From Gellertiella hungarica (lineage in GTDB: Bacteria; Pseudomonadota; Alphaproteobacteria; Rhizobiales; Rhizobiaceae): a stretch of 64,000 nt of DNA. A program made the position numbers and the translations under genes. The DNA lies in NCBI RefSeq assembly GCF_014197145.1, contig NZ_JACIEZ010000004.1:339708-403707 (forward strand), given 5' to 3'. Positions 17,676 to 26,927 of this stretch are shown in pieces. Under the pieces are notes generated by a model. That model did no database searches, was not told the DNA's origin, and saw only the letters and a list, made by a program, of their open reading frames with translations. Position 1 is the stretch's first letter. Every line of letters begins with the position of its first letter.

Positions 17676-19439
17676 TCATGCGGGCAGCGTGAAGAACCAG
17701 TTGGCCCACAGCACCAGCGCGGCACCGGCAACCAGTGTCAGGTAGGGCAGCATCCCGGCCTTGCGCTCGCCCAGATCGCCGTCGGTCAGCCCGAGATCGT
17801 CATAGGCTTCCTTGGGGAACCGGCCCCCGTCGCGGAAGTAATGGCGGTACCAGAAGACCGGGATGATGAAGGCGGCAAAGACCAGGCCGGACCAGAGGGC
17901 GTTCTCGTAGCCCCAGACCTTGGCACCGGCCCCGAGGAACAGCGCATTGACGAAGGCAAGAACCGTATTCACGGCGATCAGCCAGGTGGGCGCCTTCCAC
18001 GGGCGCTCCATGTGGGCGGAATCGATGCGATGGATCCAGCCGGCGTTGAGATTGAGGAAGTTGAACAGGATGTAGCCCACGTTCGAGATGGCGAGCACGT
18101 AGAAATAGCCCGCGGCATCGGAGGCCAGCGCCAGCAGGAAGACGTTGAAGGTGAAGTCCGTCCACATCGCCTTGGAGGGAACGCCCTTTTCGTTCACGCC
18201 CGAGAGGTATCGGAGCAGCCAGCCATCCTTGGATCCCTGGTAGAGCGTGCGGGACGAGCCTGCCAGCGCGGTCATGATCGCCATGAAGAGTGCCATGACC
18301 ATCAGGATGACGAAGATCTGGGTGACGACCTTGCCGCCGCCGATCATGTTGCCGAGCGCTTCGCCCACGCCCGTTCCGTCGACGATGCCGGTTGCCAGCA
18401 TGCCCTGCGTGCCCAGCACGCCCTGGAAGGAGAAGGGAATGAGGAAGAAGAACACGCAGCACAGCAGGCCGGAGTAGAAGATCGCCTTGAAGGTGTCCCG
18501 CTTGGGATCCTTCAGTTCGCTCGTGTAGCAGACCGCGGTCTCGAAGCCGTAGGTGGACCAGGCCGCGATGTAGAGGCCCCCGAGGAAGAGCGTCCAGCCA
18601 CCGATGTTCCACGTGCCGTCCTGCCCGGAATAGGCTGCGGAGGGCGGCAGGAGGTTGGTGACGTTGGCGCTGTTGATCTCGCCCGTCACGATCGGCACCA
18701 GGCCGACCAGCAGGAGCGGTACCAGCACGATGATGGCAAGCCACTTCTGGGCGCTGGCGGTGGAGGCGATGCCGCCGTGCTGGATGCGCAGGATCAGCAG
18801 CATCAGAACCACGCCGATGACGAAGGTGGAGTTGAAATGCAGGGAGCCGAGCCCAGGGATCGGGATAGCCACGAGTTCCCAGGTGCGGAAGGCGGGCGTC
18901 AGCGCGGCGACGCCGTCGGCGGTGGCCACGGCCTTGATCGCATCGGGGACCGCCGTGCCGGCATTGGCGGCGATGTAATCGACGACCGCCTTGGTCTCGG
19001 CGGTGTAGTTCGAAAGGTTCGCCGTCACCCAGTCGAGCACCGGCTGGCTGTCGGCCGCCGGGATCGGGAAGAGCGCATTGAGGATGTAGCCCGCCGCAAT
19101 GGCGCAGCCGAGCGAGAGCACCGGCGACCAGGCGAACCAGTTGCACCACACCGAAAGCGGCGCGATCAGCTTGGAATAGCGCAGCCAGGCGGTTGCGCCA
19201 TAGACGCTGGTGCCGCCGGACTTGTTGCCGAACATGCCGGCCATTTCCGCATAGGTGAAGCTCTGGAGGAAGCCCATGATCATCGAGATGATCCAGACGA
19301 GGAAGGCAAGTTTCCCCGTCGTGCCCGCAATCCCTCCGATGGAGAAGAGGACGAGCGGCGGCACGCCTGCCGCGACCCAGAACGCACCTCTCCAGTCCAG
19401 CGCCCGGACCATCTGGCCCGACCCAGTTTCCTTCGACAT
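17676..19439 (-). CDS. APC-superfamily permease, candidate methylated-amine transporter
   Basis: The protein (587 aa from ATG 19439, GGGGAG eight bases upstream) is an amino acid/polyamine/organocation permease with about 12 membrane segments. TM1 includes PPLVLFSIGGIAGTTG and TM6 includes YIAAWSTYGFETAVCYTSEL. An unusual hydrophilic stretch of about 75 residues (around 125-203) separates early helices and would lie outside the membrane. The gene lies between tmm and dmmD on the same strand, so uptake of trimethylamine, TMAO, dimethylamine or methylamine is inferred. The longer frame upstream of ATG 19439 is low complexity and probably not translated. Confidence 0.75.
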   Translation of the reverse strand: MSKETGSGQMVRALDWRGAFWVAAGVPPLVLFSIGGIAGTTGKLAFLVWIISMIMGFLQSFTYAEMAGMFGNKSGGTSVYGATAWLRYSKLIAPLSVWCNWFAWSPVLSLGCAIAAGYILNALFPIPAADSQPVLDWVTANLSNYTAETKAVVDYIAANAGTAVPDAIKAVATADGVAALTPAFRTWELVAIPIPGLGSLHFNSTFVIGVVLMLLILRIQHGGIASTASAQKWLAIIVLVPLLLVGLVPIVTGEINSANVTNLLPPSAAYSGQDGTWNIGGWTLFLGGLYIAAWSTYGFETAVCYTSELKDPKRDTFKAIFYSGLLCCVFFFLIPFSFQGVLGTQGMLATGIVDGTGVGEALGNMIGGGKVVTQIFVILMVMALFMAIMTALAGSSRTLYQGSKDGWLLRYLSGVNEKGVPSKAMWTDFTFNVFLLALASDAAGYFYVLAISNVGYILFNFLNLNAGWIHRIDSAHMERPWKAPTWLIAVNTVLAFVNALFLGAGAKVWGYENALWSGLVFAAFIIPVFWYRHYFRDGGRFPKEAYDDLGLTDGDLGERKAGMLPYLTLVAGAALVLWANWFFTLPA

Positions 19440-19764
19440 TTCGATCTCCCCAGTAGAACCGACGATGCCCTGACGGTTTGTTCCCCTGTTGTGTCCACGC
19501 GTCGGTTGGTTCGGTTGATGATGGCCCTGCGGGCCGTGAGCTGTTCCCTGTGGACGTGTTGTTCCGTCCTTCTTGTCGACCGGTCGGCGGGCTTGTTTCT
19601 CCCTGTCCGTCCCGGCCGCCGATGTAATCACGCATGTGCTGATATTGCCAGCAAAGTTTTATTTTCGGGAATAAATATTTCTTCTTATTCCAAAGTCTGA
19701 GTGCGGAAGGCCGGAAGAAAAAGGCCCCTCCGGGGGTACCGGAGGGGCCGCGTGACCCGCCGCC
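19440..19764. other. Intergenic control region between tmm and the permease gene
   Basis: No gene is seen in this 325-bp gap. It holds the tmm terminator (19718-19749) and an AT-rich stretch with the inverted repeat TTTATT-N6-AATAAA at 19658-19675, centred on TTCGGG. The AT-rich part probably contains the permease promoter, with a leader of roughly 200 bases. Confidence 0.5.
19718..19749 (-). terminator. Rho-independent terminator of tmm
   Basis: On the minus strand a GC-rich stem with arms GGCCCCTCC and GGAGGGGCC (plus CCGG extension) is followed by TTTTT, 15 bp after the tmm stop. Confidence 0.85.
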
Positions 19765-21108
19765 TCAGTTCCTGAGGTAGCTTTCCATGGAGTCCTCGAG
19801 GGCGTCCTTCCATGGCGTATGGTGCACCGGCGCCATCGTGCCTGTTATGACCGACCGATAGGCGTTGTCGCGGAAGGCCATGATGTCGTGCTTCTTGTGC
19901 TCCTTCCACTCGAAGAAGGCTTCGCAGGCGCCGTCGACGTCGAAGGACGGATAGTCGGTTTCGGCGATCAATTCCTTCACGTAGTCGCCCTGGTAGTGGA
20001 TGGCGTCATGGGCGTCCTGGCCGGCATCCTCGCCCGCCACGCGGTCTTCCACGTCCTTCAGCAGCACGGCCTTGTCGGCCGGGATCTGGATGCGGCCCAT
20101 GATGGCGTCCCGCACCCACCAGGCCTGGGCGTCGAACATGTTGAAGGTGAACCACTGGTCCTGCATTCCGATGTAGAAGAGCTTCGGGTTGTGGACCCAG
20201 ACGACGCCCTTGTAGAGATCGGCGGTGGCAAGCCGGTTGGCCGTCTTCAGGCGAAGGTCGTCCGGCAGGAACGGGAAGTGGTGCTTGTATCCCGTGCACA
20301 GGATGATGGCGTCCACCTTCTTCGAGGTACCGTCGGCGAAATAGGCGGTCGTCTCGTCCACCCGCTCGAGCTTGGGCACTTCCTTCCAGTTATCGGGCCA
20401 CTTGAAGCCCATCGGCGCGTGGCGATAGGCCACCGTGATCGACTTGGCGCCATATTTCCAGCACTGGCTGCCGATGTCTTCGGCCGAATAGGAGGAGCCG
20501 AGAAGCAGGAGATCCTTGCCCGCGAATTCGCGCGCGTCCCGGAAATCATGGGCGTGAAGGACGCGGCCGTTGAACTTGTCGAATCCGGGATACTCCGGAA
20601 CATTCGGCACGGAGAAATGGCCCGAGGCGACGATGACGTTGTCGAAGTCCTCGTCATACATCCGGTCCTGCTTGAGGTCGTGGACGGTGACCGTGAAATT
20701 GCCCTTGTCCTCGTTGTAGCGGACCATGCGGACCGTGGTCGAGAAGCGGATCCAGTCGCGCACGCCCGCCCGCTTCACGCGGCCCTCGATATAGTCGAAC
20801 AGCACCGCGCGGGGCGGATAGGAAGCGATCTGTTTTCCGAAGTGCTCCTCGAAGGAATAGTCGGCAAACTCCAGGCCTTCCTTCGGTCCGTTGGACCAGA
20901 GATAGCGATACATCGAGCAGTGGACCGGCTCGCCGTTTTCATCCAGGCCCGTGCGCCATGTGTAGTTCCACAGGCCGCCCCAGTTCGACTGCTTTTCGAA
21001 GCAGACAATCTCGGGAATGTCGGCGCCCTTGGCCTTTGCCGACTGAAATGCACGCAGTTGCGCCAGTCCCGATGGCCCCGCACCGATCACTGCAACTCTC
21101 TTCTTCAT
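19765..21108 (-). CDS. tmm: Trimethylamine monooxygenase (flavin-containing monooxygenase)
   Basis: This 447-aa enzyme is a bacterial FMO that oxidises trimethylamine to TMAO with NADPH and oxygen. The FAD site GAGPSG is at residues 9-14, the FMO region follows with [13 protein letters not shown] and [12 protein letters not shown], and the NADPH site is [10 protein letters not shown] with a later [11 protein letters not shown]. Length and motifs match characterised Tmm. ATG 21108 was chosen over an in-frame TTG three bases earlier because GGAGG lies five bases upstream of the ATG. It has its own terminator and a 418-bp upstream gap, so it appears to be transcribed singly. A TTTTTCCT-N5-GAAA dyad lies about 90 bp upstream. 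Confidence 0.93.
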   Translation of the reverse strand: MKKRVAVIGAGPSGLAQLRAFQSAKAKGADIPEIVCFEKQSNWGGLWNYTWRTGLDENGEPVHCSMYRYLWSNGPKEGLEFADYSFEEHFGKQIASYPPRAVLFDYIEGRVKRAGVRDWIRFSTTVRMVRYNEDKGNFTVTVHDLKQDRMYDEDFDNVIVASGHFSVPNVPEYPGFDKFNGRVLHAHDFRDAREFAGKDLLLLGSSYSAEDIGSQCWKYGAKSITVAYRHAPMGFKWPDNWKEVPKLERVDETTAYFADGTSKKVDAIILCTGYKHHFPFLPDDLRLKTANRLATADLYKGVVWVHNPKLFYIGMQDQWFTFNMFDAQAWWVRDAIMGRIQIPADKAVLLKDVEDRVAGEDAGQDAHDAIHYQGDYVKELIAETDYPSFDVDGACEAFFEWKEHKKHDIMAFRDNAYRSVITGTMAPVHHTPWKDALEDSMESYLRN

Positions 21109-21526
21109 CAATGCCTCCGGTTCGCTGTTCCCGCGGCAAATGGTTCGCCTTTGCCTTGAGGGGAATGCTAGAATCCGAGTTGCGTCTCTGTCAAATCTTT
21201 TTCCTGAGGTGAAACTTCATTCCGCGAATTGTTCGCTTGATGGCAGAGGCAGGGGCCGAAAGGGCGCGTGCAGGGACCCCGTCCGGCGGCGCTGCCCGGG
21301 CCTTCCCGGACGAACGCCAAAAATCCCCGGAACCGCCCTGCTTCCGCCATCTGGGCAGAGGTCAGGGCAGCACCGGGGTCAGCTTAAGTCCTGGGGGAGG
21401 ACTTAAGGGCCTGCCGGACGTCGAAGCGAAGCCGCCGGGCCAAGCCAGCGCGTGGCGGGCGCCGGCGCGTGATCGCCTGCCGATGCAGGCAGGCCGGCTT
21501 CCGTTGACCGGAAGGCGGTCTCTCGC
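21109..21526. other. 418-bp intergenic region between gmaS and tmm
   Basis: No gene is seen. The part next to tmm carries the candidate operator at 21198-21214. Farther out is a perfect inverted repeat at 21383-21407 with arms CTTAAGTCCT and AGGACTTAAG around GGGGG; there is no T tract, so it is not an obvious terminator. The remainder is GC-rich and unremarkable. Confidence 0.5.
21198..21214. promoter_or_regulatory. Candidate operator TTTTTCCT-N5-GAAA before tmm
   Basis: The 17-bp site reads TTTTTCCTGAGGTGAAA on the plus strand. It matches the site before the XRE-cupin gene in both half-sites and spacing, and the mgsA site with one extra spacer base. It lies about 90 bp upstream of the tmm start. 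Confidence 0.5.
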
Positions 21527-22834
21527 TCAGATATCCAGCGTGTTTTCCGTCTCCCAGCGGGAGAAATGCGAGGCGTAGCTGTTCCACTCCTGATGCTTGA
21601 GCTTCAGATAGGCGGCGGAGAATTCGTCGCCCATCATCGCCTTCAGCGTCGTGTCGCTGTCGTATTCCCTGAGGGCATCGAGCATGTTCAGCGGCAGCTT
21701 CGGCGCATTCTTCACCGTGTGGCCCATCTGGTACATGTCGATGTCGTGGCGCGGACCCGGATCGGCCCCGGTGCGGATGCCGTCGATTCCGGCGGCCAGG
21801 ATGACGGCCTGCATCAGGTAGGGGTTGGCAGCCCCGTCCGGCAGGCGCAGCTCGAAGCGACCGGGACCGGGCACGCGCACCATGTGCGTGCGGTTGTTGC
21901 CGGTCCAGGTCACCGTATTCGGTGCCCAGGTCGCGCCCGACGTGGTGCGCGGCGCGTTGATGCGCTTGTAGCTGTTGACGGTCGGATTGCAGATCGCCGC
22001 AAGGGCGCTTGCATGTTTCATGATGCCGCCGAGGAAGGTGCGGCCCTGATCGGAAAGGCCCAGTTCCCGCGAGGGATCGGCAAAGGCATTCTTCGTGCCG
22101 TCCAGGTTCCAGACGGAAATATGGGCATGGCAGCCGGATCCGGTCAGCCCCCTGAACGGCTTCGGCATGAAGGTGGCGCGCAGCCCGTGCTTCTCGGCCA
22201 CGGATTTCATCATGAACTTGAAGAAGCTGTGCTTGTCCGCCGTCTTCAGCACGTCGTCATATTTCCAGTTCATCTCGAACTGGCCGGTCGCGTCCTCGTG
22301 ATCGTTCTGGTAGGCCTCCCAGCCGAGCTCCAGCATGTAGTCGCAGACTTCGGCGATCACGTCGTACTGGCGCATCACCGCCTGCTGGTCGTAGCAGGGC
22401 TTTTCCGCCGTATCGAAGACATCGGCCACCCGGTCGCCCTGCGGCGTGAGCAGGAAGAATTCCGGTTCGACGCCGGTTTTCATCCGCAACCCTTCCTTGG
22501 CGGCTTCATCGACCAGGCGGCGCAGCACGTTGCGCGGCGCCTGGGCCACGGGCTCGCCGTCCATCACGCAGTTGGAGGCGACCCATGCCACCTCCTTCTT
22601 CCACGGCAGCTGGATGACGGCCTCCGGGTCCGGCACCGCCATCATGTCGGGATGCGCGGGCGTCAGGTCCAGCCATGTGGCAAAGCCGGCGAAACCCGCT
22701 CCGTCGATCGCCATGTCGTTGATGGCCTGGGTAGGAACCAGCTTGGCGCGCTGGGCGCCGAAGAGGTCCGTGTAGGAGACCATGAAGTACTTGACGCCCT
22801 TTTCCTTGGCCCAGCCGGCCAGATTATTTGCCAT
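21527..22834 (-). CDS. gmaS: Gamma-glutamylmethylamide synthetase
   Basis: The 435-aa protein is a glutamine-synthetase-fold ligase that joins methylamine to glutamate using ATP. It shows the glutamine synthetase signatures YMLELGWEAYQNDHEDATGQFEMNW, GSGCHAHISVWN and the adenylate-binding region CNPTVNSYKRINAP. The N-terminal AKEKGVKYFMVSYTDLFGAQRAKLVP is typical of GmaS/GlnT type III-like enzymes. It follows mgsC by 75 bp, giving the order mgsA-mgsB-mgsC-gmaS, which fixes its role in the N-methylglutamate pathway rather than in ammonia assimilation. Confidence 0.93.
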   Translation of the reverse strand: MANNLAGWAKEKGVKYFMVSYTDLFGAQRAKLVPTQAINDMAIDGAGFAGFATWLDLTPAHPDMMAVPDPEAVIQLPWKKEVAWVASNCVMDGEPVAQAPRNVLRRLVDEAAKEGLRMKTGVEPEFFLLTPQGDRVADVFDTAEKPCYDQQAVMRQYDVIAEVCDYMLELGWEAYQNDHEDATGQFEMNWKYDDVLKTADKHSFFKFMMKSVAEKHGLRATFMPKPFRGLTGSGCHAHISVWNLDGTKNAFADPSRELGLSDQGRTFLGGIMKHASALAAICNPTVNSYKRINAPRTTSGATWAPNTVTWTGNNRTHMVRVPGPGRFELRLPDGAANPYLMQAVILAAGIDGIRTGADPGPRHDIDMYQMGHTVKNAPKLPLNMLDALREYDSDTTLKAMMGDEFSAAYLKLKHQEWNSYASHFSRWETENTLDI

Positions 22835-22909
22835 TCTGTATCCCCCAGTGTGTCTGTAGGTTCGTCTCTGTGTTCCGCTCTTTTATTTTCTTGTGTGCCC
22901 GGGGGCGGC

Positions 22910-24238
22910 TCAGAAGCCGCCATTTCGTCCCGGTATCCAGTTGGTGCCCGCAAGAGGAACGCCGGCCATGGCGGCCGCCTCTATGGTCAGCGAGCAGAGA
23001 TCCTCGGGTTCGAGGTTGTGCAGGTGGTTCTTGCCGCAGGCGCGCGCGATGGTCTGGGCTTCCAGCGTCATCACCTTGAGGTAGTTCTTCAGCCGCCGGC
23101 CGCCGAGGATCGGATCGAAGCGCTTGTAGAGCTCCGGATCCTGGGTGGTGATGCCGGCGGGATCGCGTCCCTCGTGCCAGTCGTCATAGGCATCGGCGGT
23201 CGTGCCGAGCTTCCGGTATTCCTCCTCGTGGACGGGATCGTTGTCGCCGAGCGCGATGAGGGCTGCCGTGCCGATGGCCACCGCATCGGCGCCGAGCGCC
23301 ATTGCCTTGGCCACGTCGGCACCGGAGCGGATGCCGCCGGAGACGATGAGCTGCACCTTGCGGTGCATGCCGAGATCCTGCAGCGCCTTCACCGCCTGCG
23401 GGATGCAGGCCAGGATCGGCATGCCGACATGCTCGATGAACACGTCCTGCGTCGCCGCGGTGCCGCCCTGCATGCCGTCGAGGACCACCACGTCGGCGCC
23501 CGCCTTGACCGCAAGCGCGGTGTCGTAATAGGGGCGCGCGCCGCCGACCTTCACATAGATGGGCTTTTCCCAGTCGGTGATCTCGCGCAGCTCGTGGATC
23601 TTGATCTCCAGATCGTCCGGTCCCGTCCAGTCCGGATGGCGGCAGGCGGAGCGCTGGTCGATGCCCTTCGGCAGGTTGCGCATGTTGGCCACGCGGTCGG
23701 AAATCTTCTGGCCGAGAAGCATGCCGCCGCCGCCGGGTTTCGCGCCCTGGCCCACCACGATCTCGATCGCATCGCAGCGGCGGAGATCGTCCGGGTTCAT
23801 GCCGTAGCGGCTCGGCAGATACTGGTAGACCAGCGTCTTCGAATGGCCGCGCTCCTCCTCGGTCATGCCGCCATCGCCCGTGGTGGTCGAGGTACCGGCC
23901 GCGGACGCCCCGCGTCCCAGCGCCTCCTTTGCCGGGCCGGAAAGGGCCCCGAAGCTCATGCCGGCGATGGTGATCGGAATGTCGAGATGGATCGGCTTCT
24001 TGGCAAAGCGTGTGCCGAGCCACACGTCGGTCGAGCATTTCTCGCGGTAGCCTTCCAGCGGATAGCGGCTGATCGAGGCCCCGAGAAACAGCAGGTCGTC
24101 GAAATGGGGCAGATGGCGCTTGGTGCCGCCGCCACGGATATCGTAGATGCCGGACGCGGCCGCACGGCGGATCTCGGCATTGACGGCGGGGGTGAAGGTG
24201 GCAGAGAAACGAGGCGGTGTTTTGGGAAAATCGGTCAT
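22910..24238 (-). CDS. mgsC: N-methylglutamate synthase subunit C (glutamate-synthase-like FMN subunit)
   Basis: The 442-aa product resembles the FMN-binding central domain of the glutamate synthase large subunit. Features include GMSFGALSGPAKEALGRGA, GEG-like GQGAKPGGGGMLLG, VVLDGMQGGTAAT and the phosphate-binding IVSGGIRSGADVAKAMALGADAVAIGTA region. Together with MgsA and MgsB it converts gamma-glutamylmethylamide or methylamine plus glutamate to N-methylglutamate. It is nine bases downstream of mgsB. Confidence 0.92.
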   Translation of the reverse strand: MTDFPKTPPRFSATFTPAVNAEIRRAAASGIYDIRGGGTKRHLPHFDDLLFLGASISRYPLEGYREKCSTDVWLGTRFAKKPIHLDIPITIAGMSFGALSGPAKEALGRGASAAGTSTTTGDGGMTEEERGHSKTLVYQYLPSRYGMNPDDLRRCDAIEIVVGQGAKPGGGGMLLGQKISDRVANMRNLPKGIDQRSACRHPDWTGPDDLEIKIHELREITDWEKPIYVKVGGARPYYDTALAVKAGADVVVLDGMQGGTAATQDVFIEHVGMPILACIPQAVKALQDLGMHRKVQLIVSGGIRSGADVAKAMALGADAVAIGTAALIALGDNDPVHEEEYRKLGTTADAYDDWHEGRDPAGITTQDPELYKRFDPILGGRRLKNYLKVMTLEAQTIARACGKNHLHNLEPEDLCSLTIEAAAMAGVPLAGTNWIPGRNGGF

Positions 24239-24247
24239 GGTTGTGCC

Positions 24248-24937
24248 TCAGTACGCCGACGCATTGTCGATGTTGAAGTTGTAGAGCTTGCGGGCCGAGC
24301 CATAGCGGCGGAACTGTTCGGGCCGCGCCTTTGCGTCGGCCTCGCCGGCCTTGAGCAGCCGTTCCAGCAGTTCGAAATGCTCCGGCCGCATTTCCTTTTC
24401 GATGCAGTCCGCCCCGAGCGAGCGGACATTGCCCCGCACGAAGAGCCGCGCCTCGTAGAGGCTGTCGCCCAGCGCCTCGCCGGCATCGCCGAGAACCACG
24501 AGGTTGCCCGATTGGGCCATGAAGGCCGACATGTGGCCGATATTGCCATGGACGACGATATCGATGCCCTTCATGGAGATGCCGCATCGCGACGAGGCAT
24601 TGCCCTTGATGACGAGCAGGCCGCCCCGCCCGGTTGCGCCGGCATACTGGCTGGCATCGCCATCGATGACGACCTTGCCGGACATCATGTTTTCCGCAAC
24701 GCCGGGTCCGGCGGACCCCTTGATCAGGATGGTGGCCTGCTTGTTCATGCCCGCGCAGTAATAGCCGGTCGAACCGCGCACCGTGATTTCCACCTCGGCA
24801 TCCACGCCGGCCGCGATCGCGTGGGCACCCTTGGGATTGATCACCTCCCAGCGGGTCATGTTGGTCTGACCCTTCAGGGCATGTAGCGAGGAGTTCAGGG
24901 CGCGAAGGCCCTCTTTCTCCAGGTCGAATGTCTGCAT
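24248..24937 (-). CDS. mgsB: N-methylglutamate synthase subunit B (GXGXG domain)
   Basis: This 229-aa protein corresponds to the C-terminal GXGXG beta-helix domain of glutamate synthase as a separate subunit: repeated glycine-containing turns such as IKGSAGPGVAENMMSGKVVIDGDA, YAGATGRGGLLVIKGNA and VVHGNIGHMSAFMAQSGN. Start ATG 24937 lies four bases after the mgsA stop; a longer open frame upstream overlaps mgsA and is not used. Confidence 0.92.
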   Translation of the reverse strand: MQTFDLEKEGLRALNSSLHALKGQTNMTRWEVINPKGAHAIAAGVDAEVEITVRGSTGYYCAGMNKQATILIKGSAGPGVAENMMSGKVVIDGDASQYAGATGRGGLLVIKGNASSRCGISMKGIDIVVHGNIGHMSAFMAQSGNLVVLGDAGEALGDSLYEARLFVRGNVRSLGADCIEKEMRPEHFELLERLLKAGEADAKARPEQFRRYGSARKLYNFNIDNASAY

Positions 24938-24941
24938 GATT

Positions 24942-25838
24942 TCAGCGCTCCCAGAAGTAGACGGTGGCCGGTTCCGGCTCCCACACCCGGGCACTCTCGA
25001 TGCGCGGGAGATTGACGAGCGCCCGGTATTCGCTGCCGAAGGCGACATATTCGTCGGTCTCGGCCATCACTGCCGGCTTGCAGGCAATGGGATCGCGAAC
25101 CACGCCGAAGCCGTTGTGGGTGCCGACGACGAAGGTGAAGAAACCGTCCAGATCCGTCAGCGTCGCCTCGAGTGCGGACCCCAGCGCCTCGCCGCGCTTC
25201 AGCTTGTGGCTGATGAAGGCCGCGGCGACTTCCGTGTCGTTCTCCGTCTCGAAGGTCATGCCCTCGCGACGAAGCATGCGGCGCACGCCATTGTGGTTGG
25301 ACAGCGAACCGTTATGCACCAGGCACTGGTCGGAGCCGGTCGAGAAGGGATGCGCGCCCATCGTGGTGACGGCGGATTCGGTCGCCATGCGGGTATGACC
25401 GATGCCGTGGGTGCCGCCCATCTTCGACAGGCCGAAGCGGGCCGCCACATCCTTCGGCAGACCCACCTCCTTGAAGATCTCGATGTTCTCGCCCGATGAC
25501 ATCACCTTCACGCCGGGACGCAGGTGCGCCAGGGCTGCACGCGCCGCCTCGATCTGTTCGAGCGGCACTTCGATGACGGCATGGGTCGATTTCGCCATCA
25601 GGGCGACGGGCGCGCCGATGGCCTCCCTCAGGTCGCCGTCGAGTGCATCGAAGTCCCGGTCTGGCGTTGCGGACTGGACGGTGATCTTTCCGAGACCCTT
25701 GCCCGCCGGGGAATAGATGGCGATGCCGGCCGAATCCGGACCGCGATCCGTCATGGTGATCAGCATGTCCGTCAGCATCGCTCCGAGCTCGGGCTCCAGC
25801 CTCGGCTCCTTGAGGAACAATCCTACGATTCCGCACAT
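24942..25838 (-). CDS. mgsA: N-methylglutamate synthase subunit A (class II glutamine amidotransferase)
   Basis: The 298-aa protein starts MCGIVGLF, placing the catalytic Cys2 at the mature N-terminus as in Ntn amidotransferases. GIGHTRMATESAV and HNGSLSNHNGVRR are the other active-site regions. It hydrolyses the amide of gamma-glutamylmethylamide and channels methylamine to MgsBC. It is first in mgsABC-gmaS; the candidate operator at 25912-25929 lies about 75 bp upstream, in a region shared with the divergent permease operon. Confidence 0.92.
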   Translation of the reverse strand: MCGIVGLFLKEPRLEPELGAMLTDMLITMTDRGPDSAGIAIYSPAGKGLGKITVQSATPDRDFDALDGDLREAIGAPVALMAKSTHAVIEVPLEQIEAARAALAHLRPGVKVMSSGENIEIFKEVGLPKDVAARFGLSKMGGTHGIGHTRMATESAVTTMGAHPFSTGSDQCLVHNGSLSNHNGVRRMLRREGMTFETENDTEVAAAFISHKLKRGEALGSALEATLTDLDGFFTFVVGTHNGFGVVRDPIACKPAVMAETDEYVAFGSEYRALVNLPRIESARVWEPEPATVYFWER

Positions 25839-26074
25839 GGTTTCGTCTCCTCTGTTTCAATTGGGAAGACGCTATCACCGCGCTTTTGCGTTTTCAACTC
25901 ACAAGAAACAATTTTTCCTCGTCGGGAAATTTGGGGGCAAATGAGCTTTCTCGCAGGTTTTCCTTGACAGATTGTCGCAGGCAGATTTCCTTGGAGGTAA
26001 ATTTTTTGCCGGAGAGGGCATCTCGGGGCCCATCCTTCTGCGGATAAATGGAGGCGGGGCCTTGGGAGGGGAAC
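25839..26074. promoter_or_regulatory. Divergent control region between mgsABC-gmaS and the small-protein/permease operon
   Basis: This 236-bp AT-rich region must hold both promoters. It contains the imperfect dyad AATTTTTCC-TCGTC-GGGAAATTT (25910-25932), whose core TTTTTCCT-N6-GAAA matches sites before tmm and the XRE-cupin gene. TTGACA occurs at 25964-25969 on the plus strand, but no good -10 box follows at the right spacing. Confidence 0.5.
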
Positions 26075-26356
26075 ATGCCTGACATGACGCAACGCATTGA
26101 GGCGATGCACCGGCGCGACGTGACCATCGCCTGGGCATTCATCATCGGCCTCTGGTTTTCCATCGCCTTCGTGGCAATCGCCACCTGGAATCTCGCACCC
26201 TCGGCGGCAGCGCGCGTGCTGCTGCTTTCGGCCGGCGCGGTGGTTCTCGTGTTCAACACGGCGGCCATTGCCGCCATGCTCCGGCATTACCGGGAGGACC
26301 GGGATTTCATCTACGGCCTCGACCTGCGGTTTCTCGACGAAGCGCGGGGGAAATGA
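26075..26356 (+). CDS. Small two-helix membrane protein, first gene of the permease operon
   Basis: The 93-aa product (ATG 26075, ribosome site GGAGGGG) has two hydrophobic segments, about residues 19-38 and 45-67, a cytosol-type basic N-terminus (EAMHRRD) and a charged C-terminal tail. It overlaps the next gene by four bases (ATGA). I recognise no family. Its tight linkage to two more tiny membrane proteins and an APC permease suggests an accessory subunit of a transporter, comparable in logic to small partners of other permeases. Confidence 0.7.
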   Translation: MPDMTQRIEAMHRRDVTIAWAFIIGLWFSIAFVAIATWNLAPSAAARVLLLSAGAVVLVFNTAAIAAMLRHYREDRDFIYGLDLRFLDEARGK

Positions 26357-26739
26357 CCATGGCCCACTACAAACCGCCCGTTCAGGGCAAGCTCAGCCAG
26401 CTCGTGGACGTGATCGTGCTGGTCGCGCTGACTGTCGGTGCGCTGTTCGTGCCGCTTTGGCTGCACATGGCCGGTTCGTCGAAGACCGTGCCTGCTCCGG
26501 TCGCCAGCCCCACCTGGGAAGCGCTCGGGCAGAATGCCGCCCAGGCGAAGCAGTACGAGGCGCTCGGCTACACGCCGGAGAGCGCCCATGACCTCATTCT
26601 CTCCCGCTTCGACTATTCCTTCACCTTCGGCGCGCTGGTGACGATGATCGTGGTGATCATCGCCTACTACGTGCTGATGCTGAAGTTTTCGGAGGCGGAA
26701 TATCGGGACGTCATTGCCGAAAAGTTCGGCGAGAAGTGA
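26353..26739 (+). CDS. Small two-helix membrane protein, second gene of the permease operon
   Basis: The 128-aa protein has membrane segments near residues 16-40 and 90-112 separated by a soluble loop of about 50 residues (SSKTVPAPVASPTWEALGQN and following). That loop would lie on the outer face if both ends are cytosolic. ATG 26353 overlaps the previous stop; ATG 26359 is an alternative with GGGGGA upstream. No family recognised; co-transcription with the APC permease is clear. Confidence 0.7.
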   Translation: MTMAHYKPPVQGKLSQLVDVIVLVALTVGALFVPLWLHMAGSSKTVPAPVASPTWEALGQNAAQAKQYEALGYTPESAHDLILSRFDYSFTFGALVTMIVVIIAYYVLMLKFSEAEYRDVIAEKFGEK

Positions 26740-26749
26740 GGATCGGGCG

Positions 26750-26920
26750 ATGCAGACCTGGAATTACATCGAATACCTGGCCTGGGGTCTCTCGATCCTG
26801 CTCGGCCTCTACATGGTGGTCGACTGGGTTCGGACCGACACCACCTATCCGGAAGATGTCCTGACCTCCTCCCGCGAGGGCGAGCTGGAGGCCATGACCG
26901 AAGAAACCTTCAAGGGGTGA
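26750..26920 (+). CDS. Single-helix 56-aa membrane protein, third gene of the permease operon
   Basis: Starting at ATG 26750, the product has one membrane helix (about residues 8-28, YLAWGLSILLGLYMVVDW) and an acidic tail (SREGELEAMTEE). The next gene starts seven bases after its stop. Its size and position suggest an accessory subunit or assembly factor of the permease. No family recognised. Confidence 0.65.
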   Translation: MQTWNYIEYLAWGLSILLGLYMVVDWVRTDTTYPEDVLTSSREGELEAMTEETFKG

Positions 26921-26927
26921 GGGCATC

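Noticed and set aside
17511..19700. Long plus-strand frame opposite the APC permease
   Set aside because: Composition rich in Gly, Glu, Arg and His with no membrane or domain pattern; antisense shadow.
21566..24886. Very long open frame opposite gmaS-mgsC-mgsB
   Set aside because: High GC makes the antisense frame open by chance; its translation is low complexity with no domain, while the opposite strand encodes clear enzymes.
25964..25969. TTGACA in the divergent mgsA/permease region
   Set aside because: No credible -10 hexamer at 16-18 bases; kept only as a remark.
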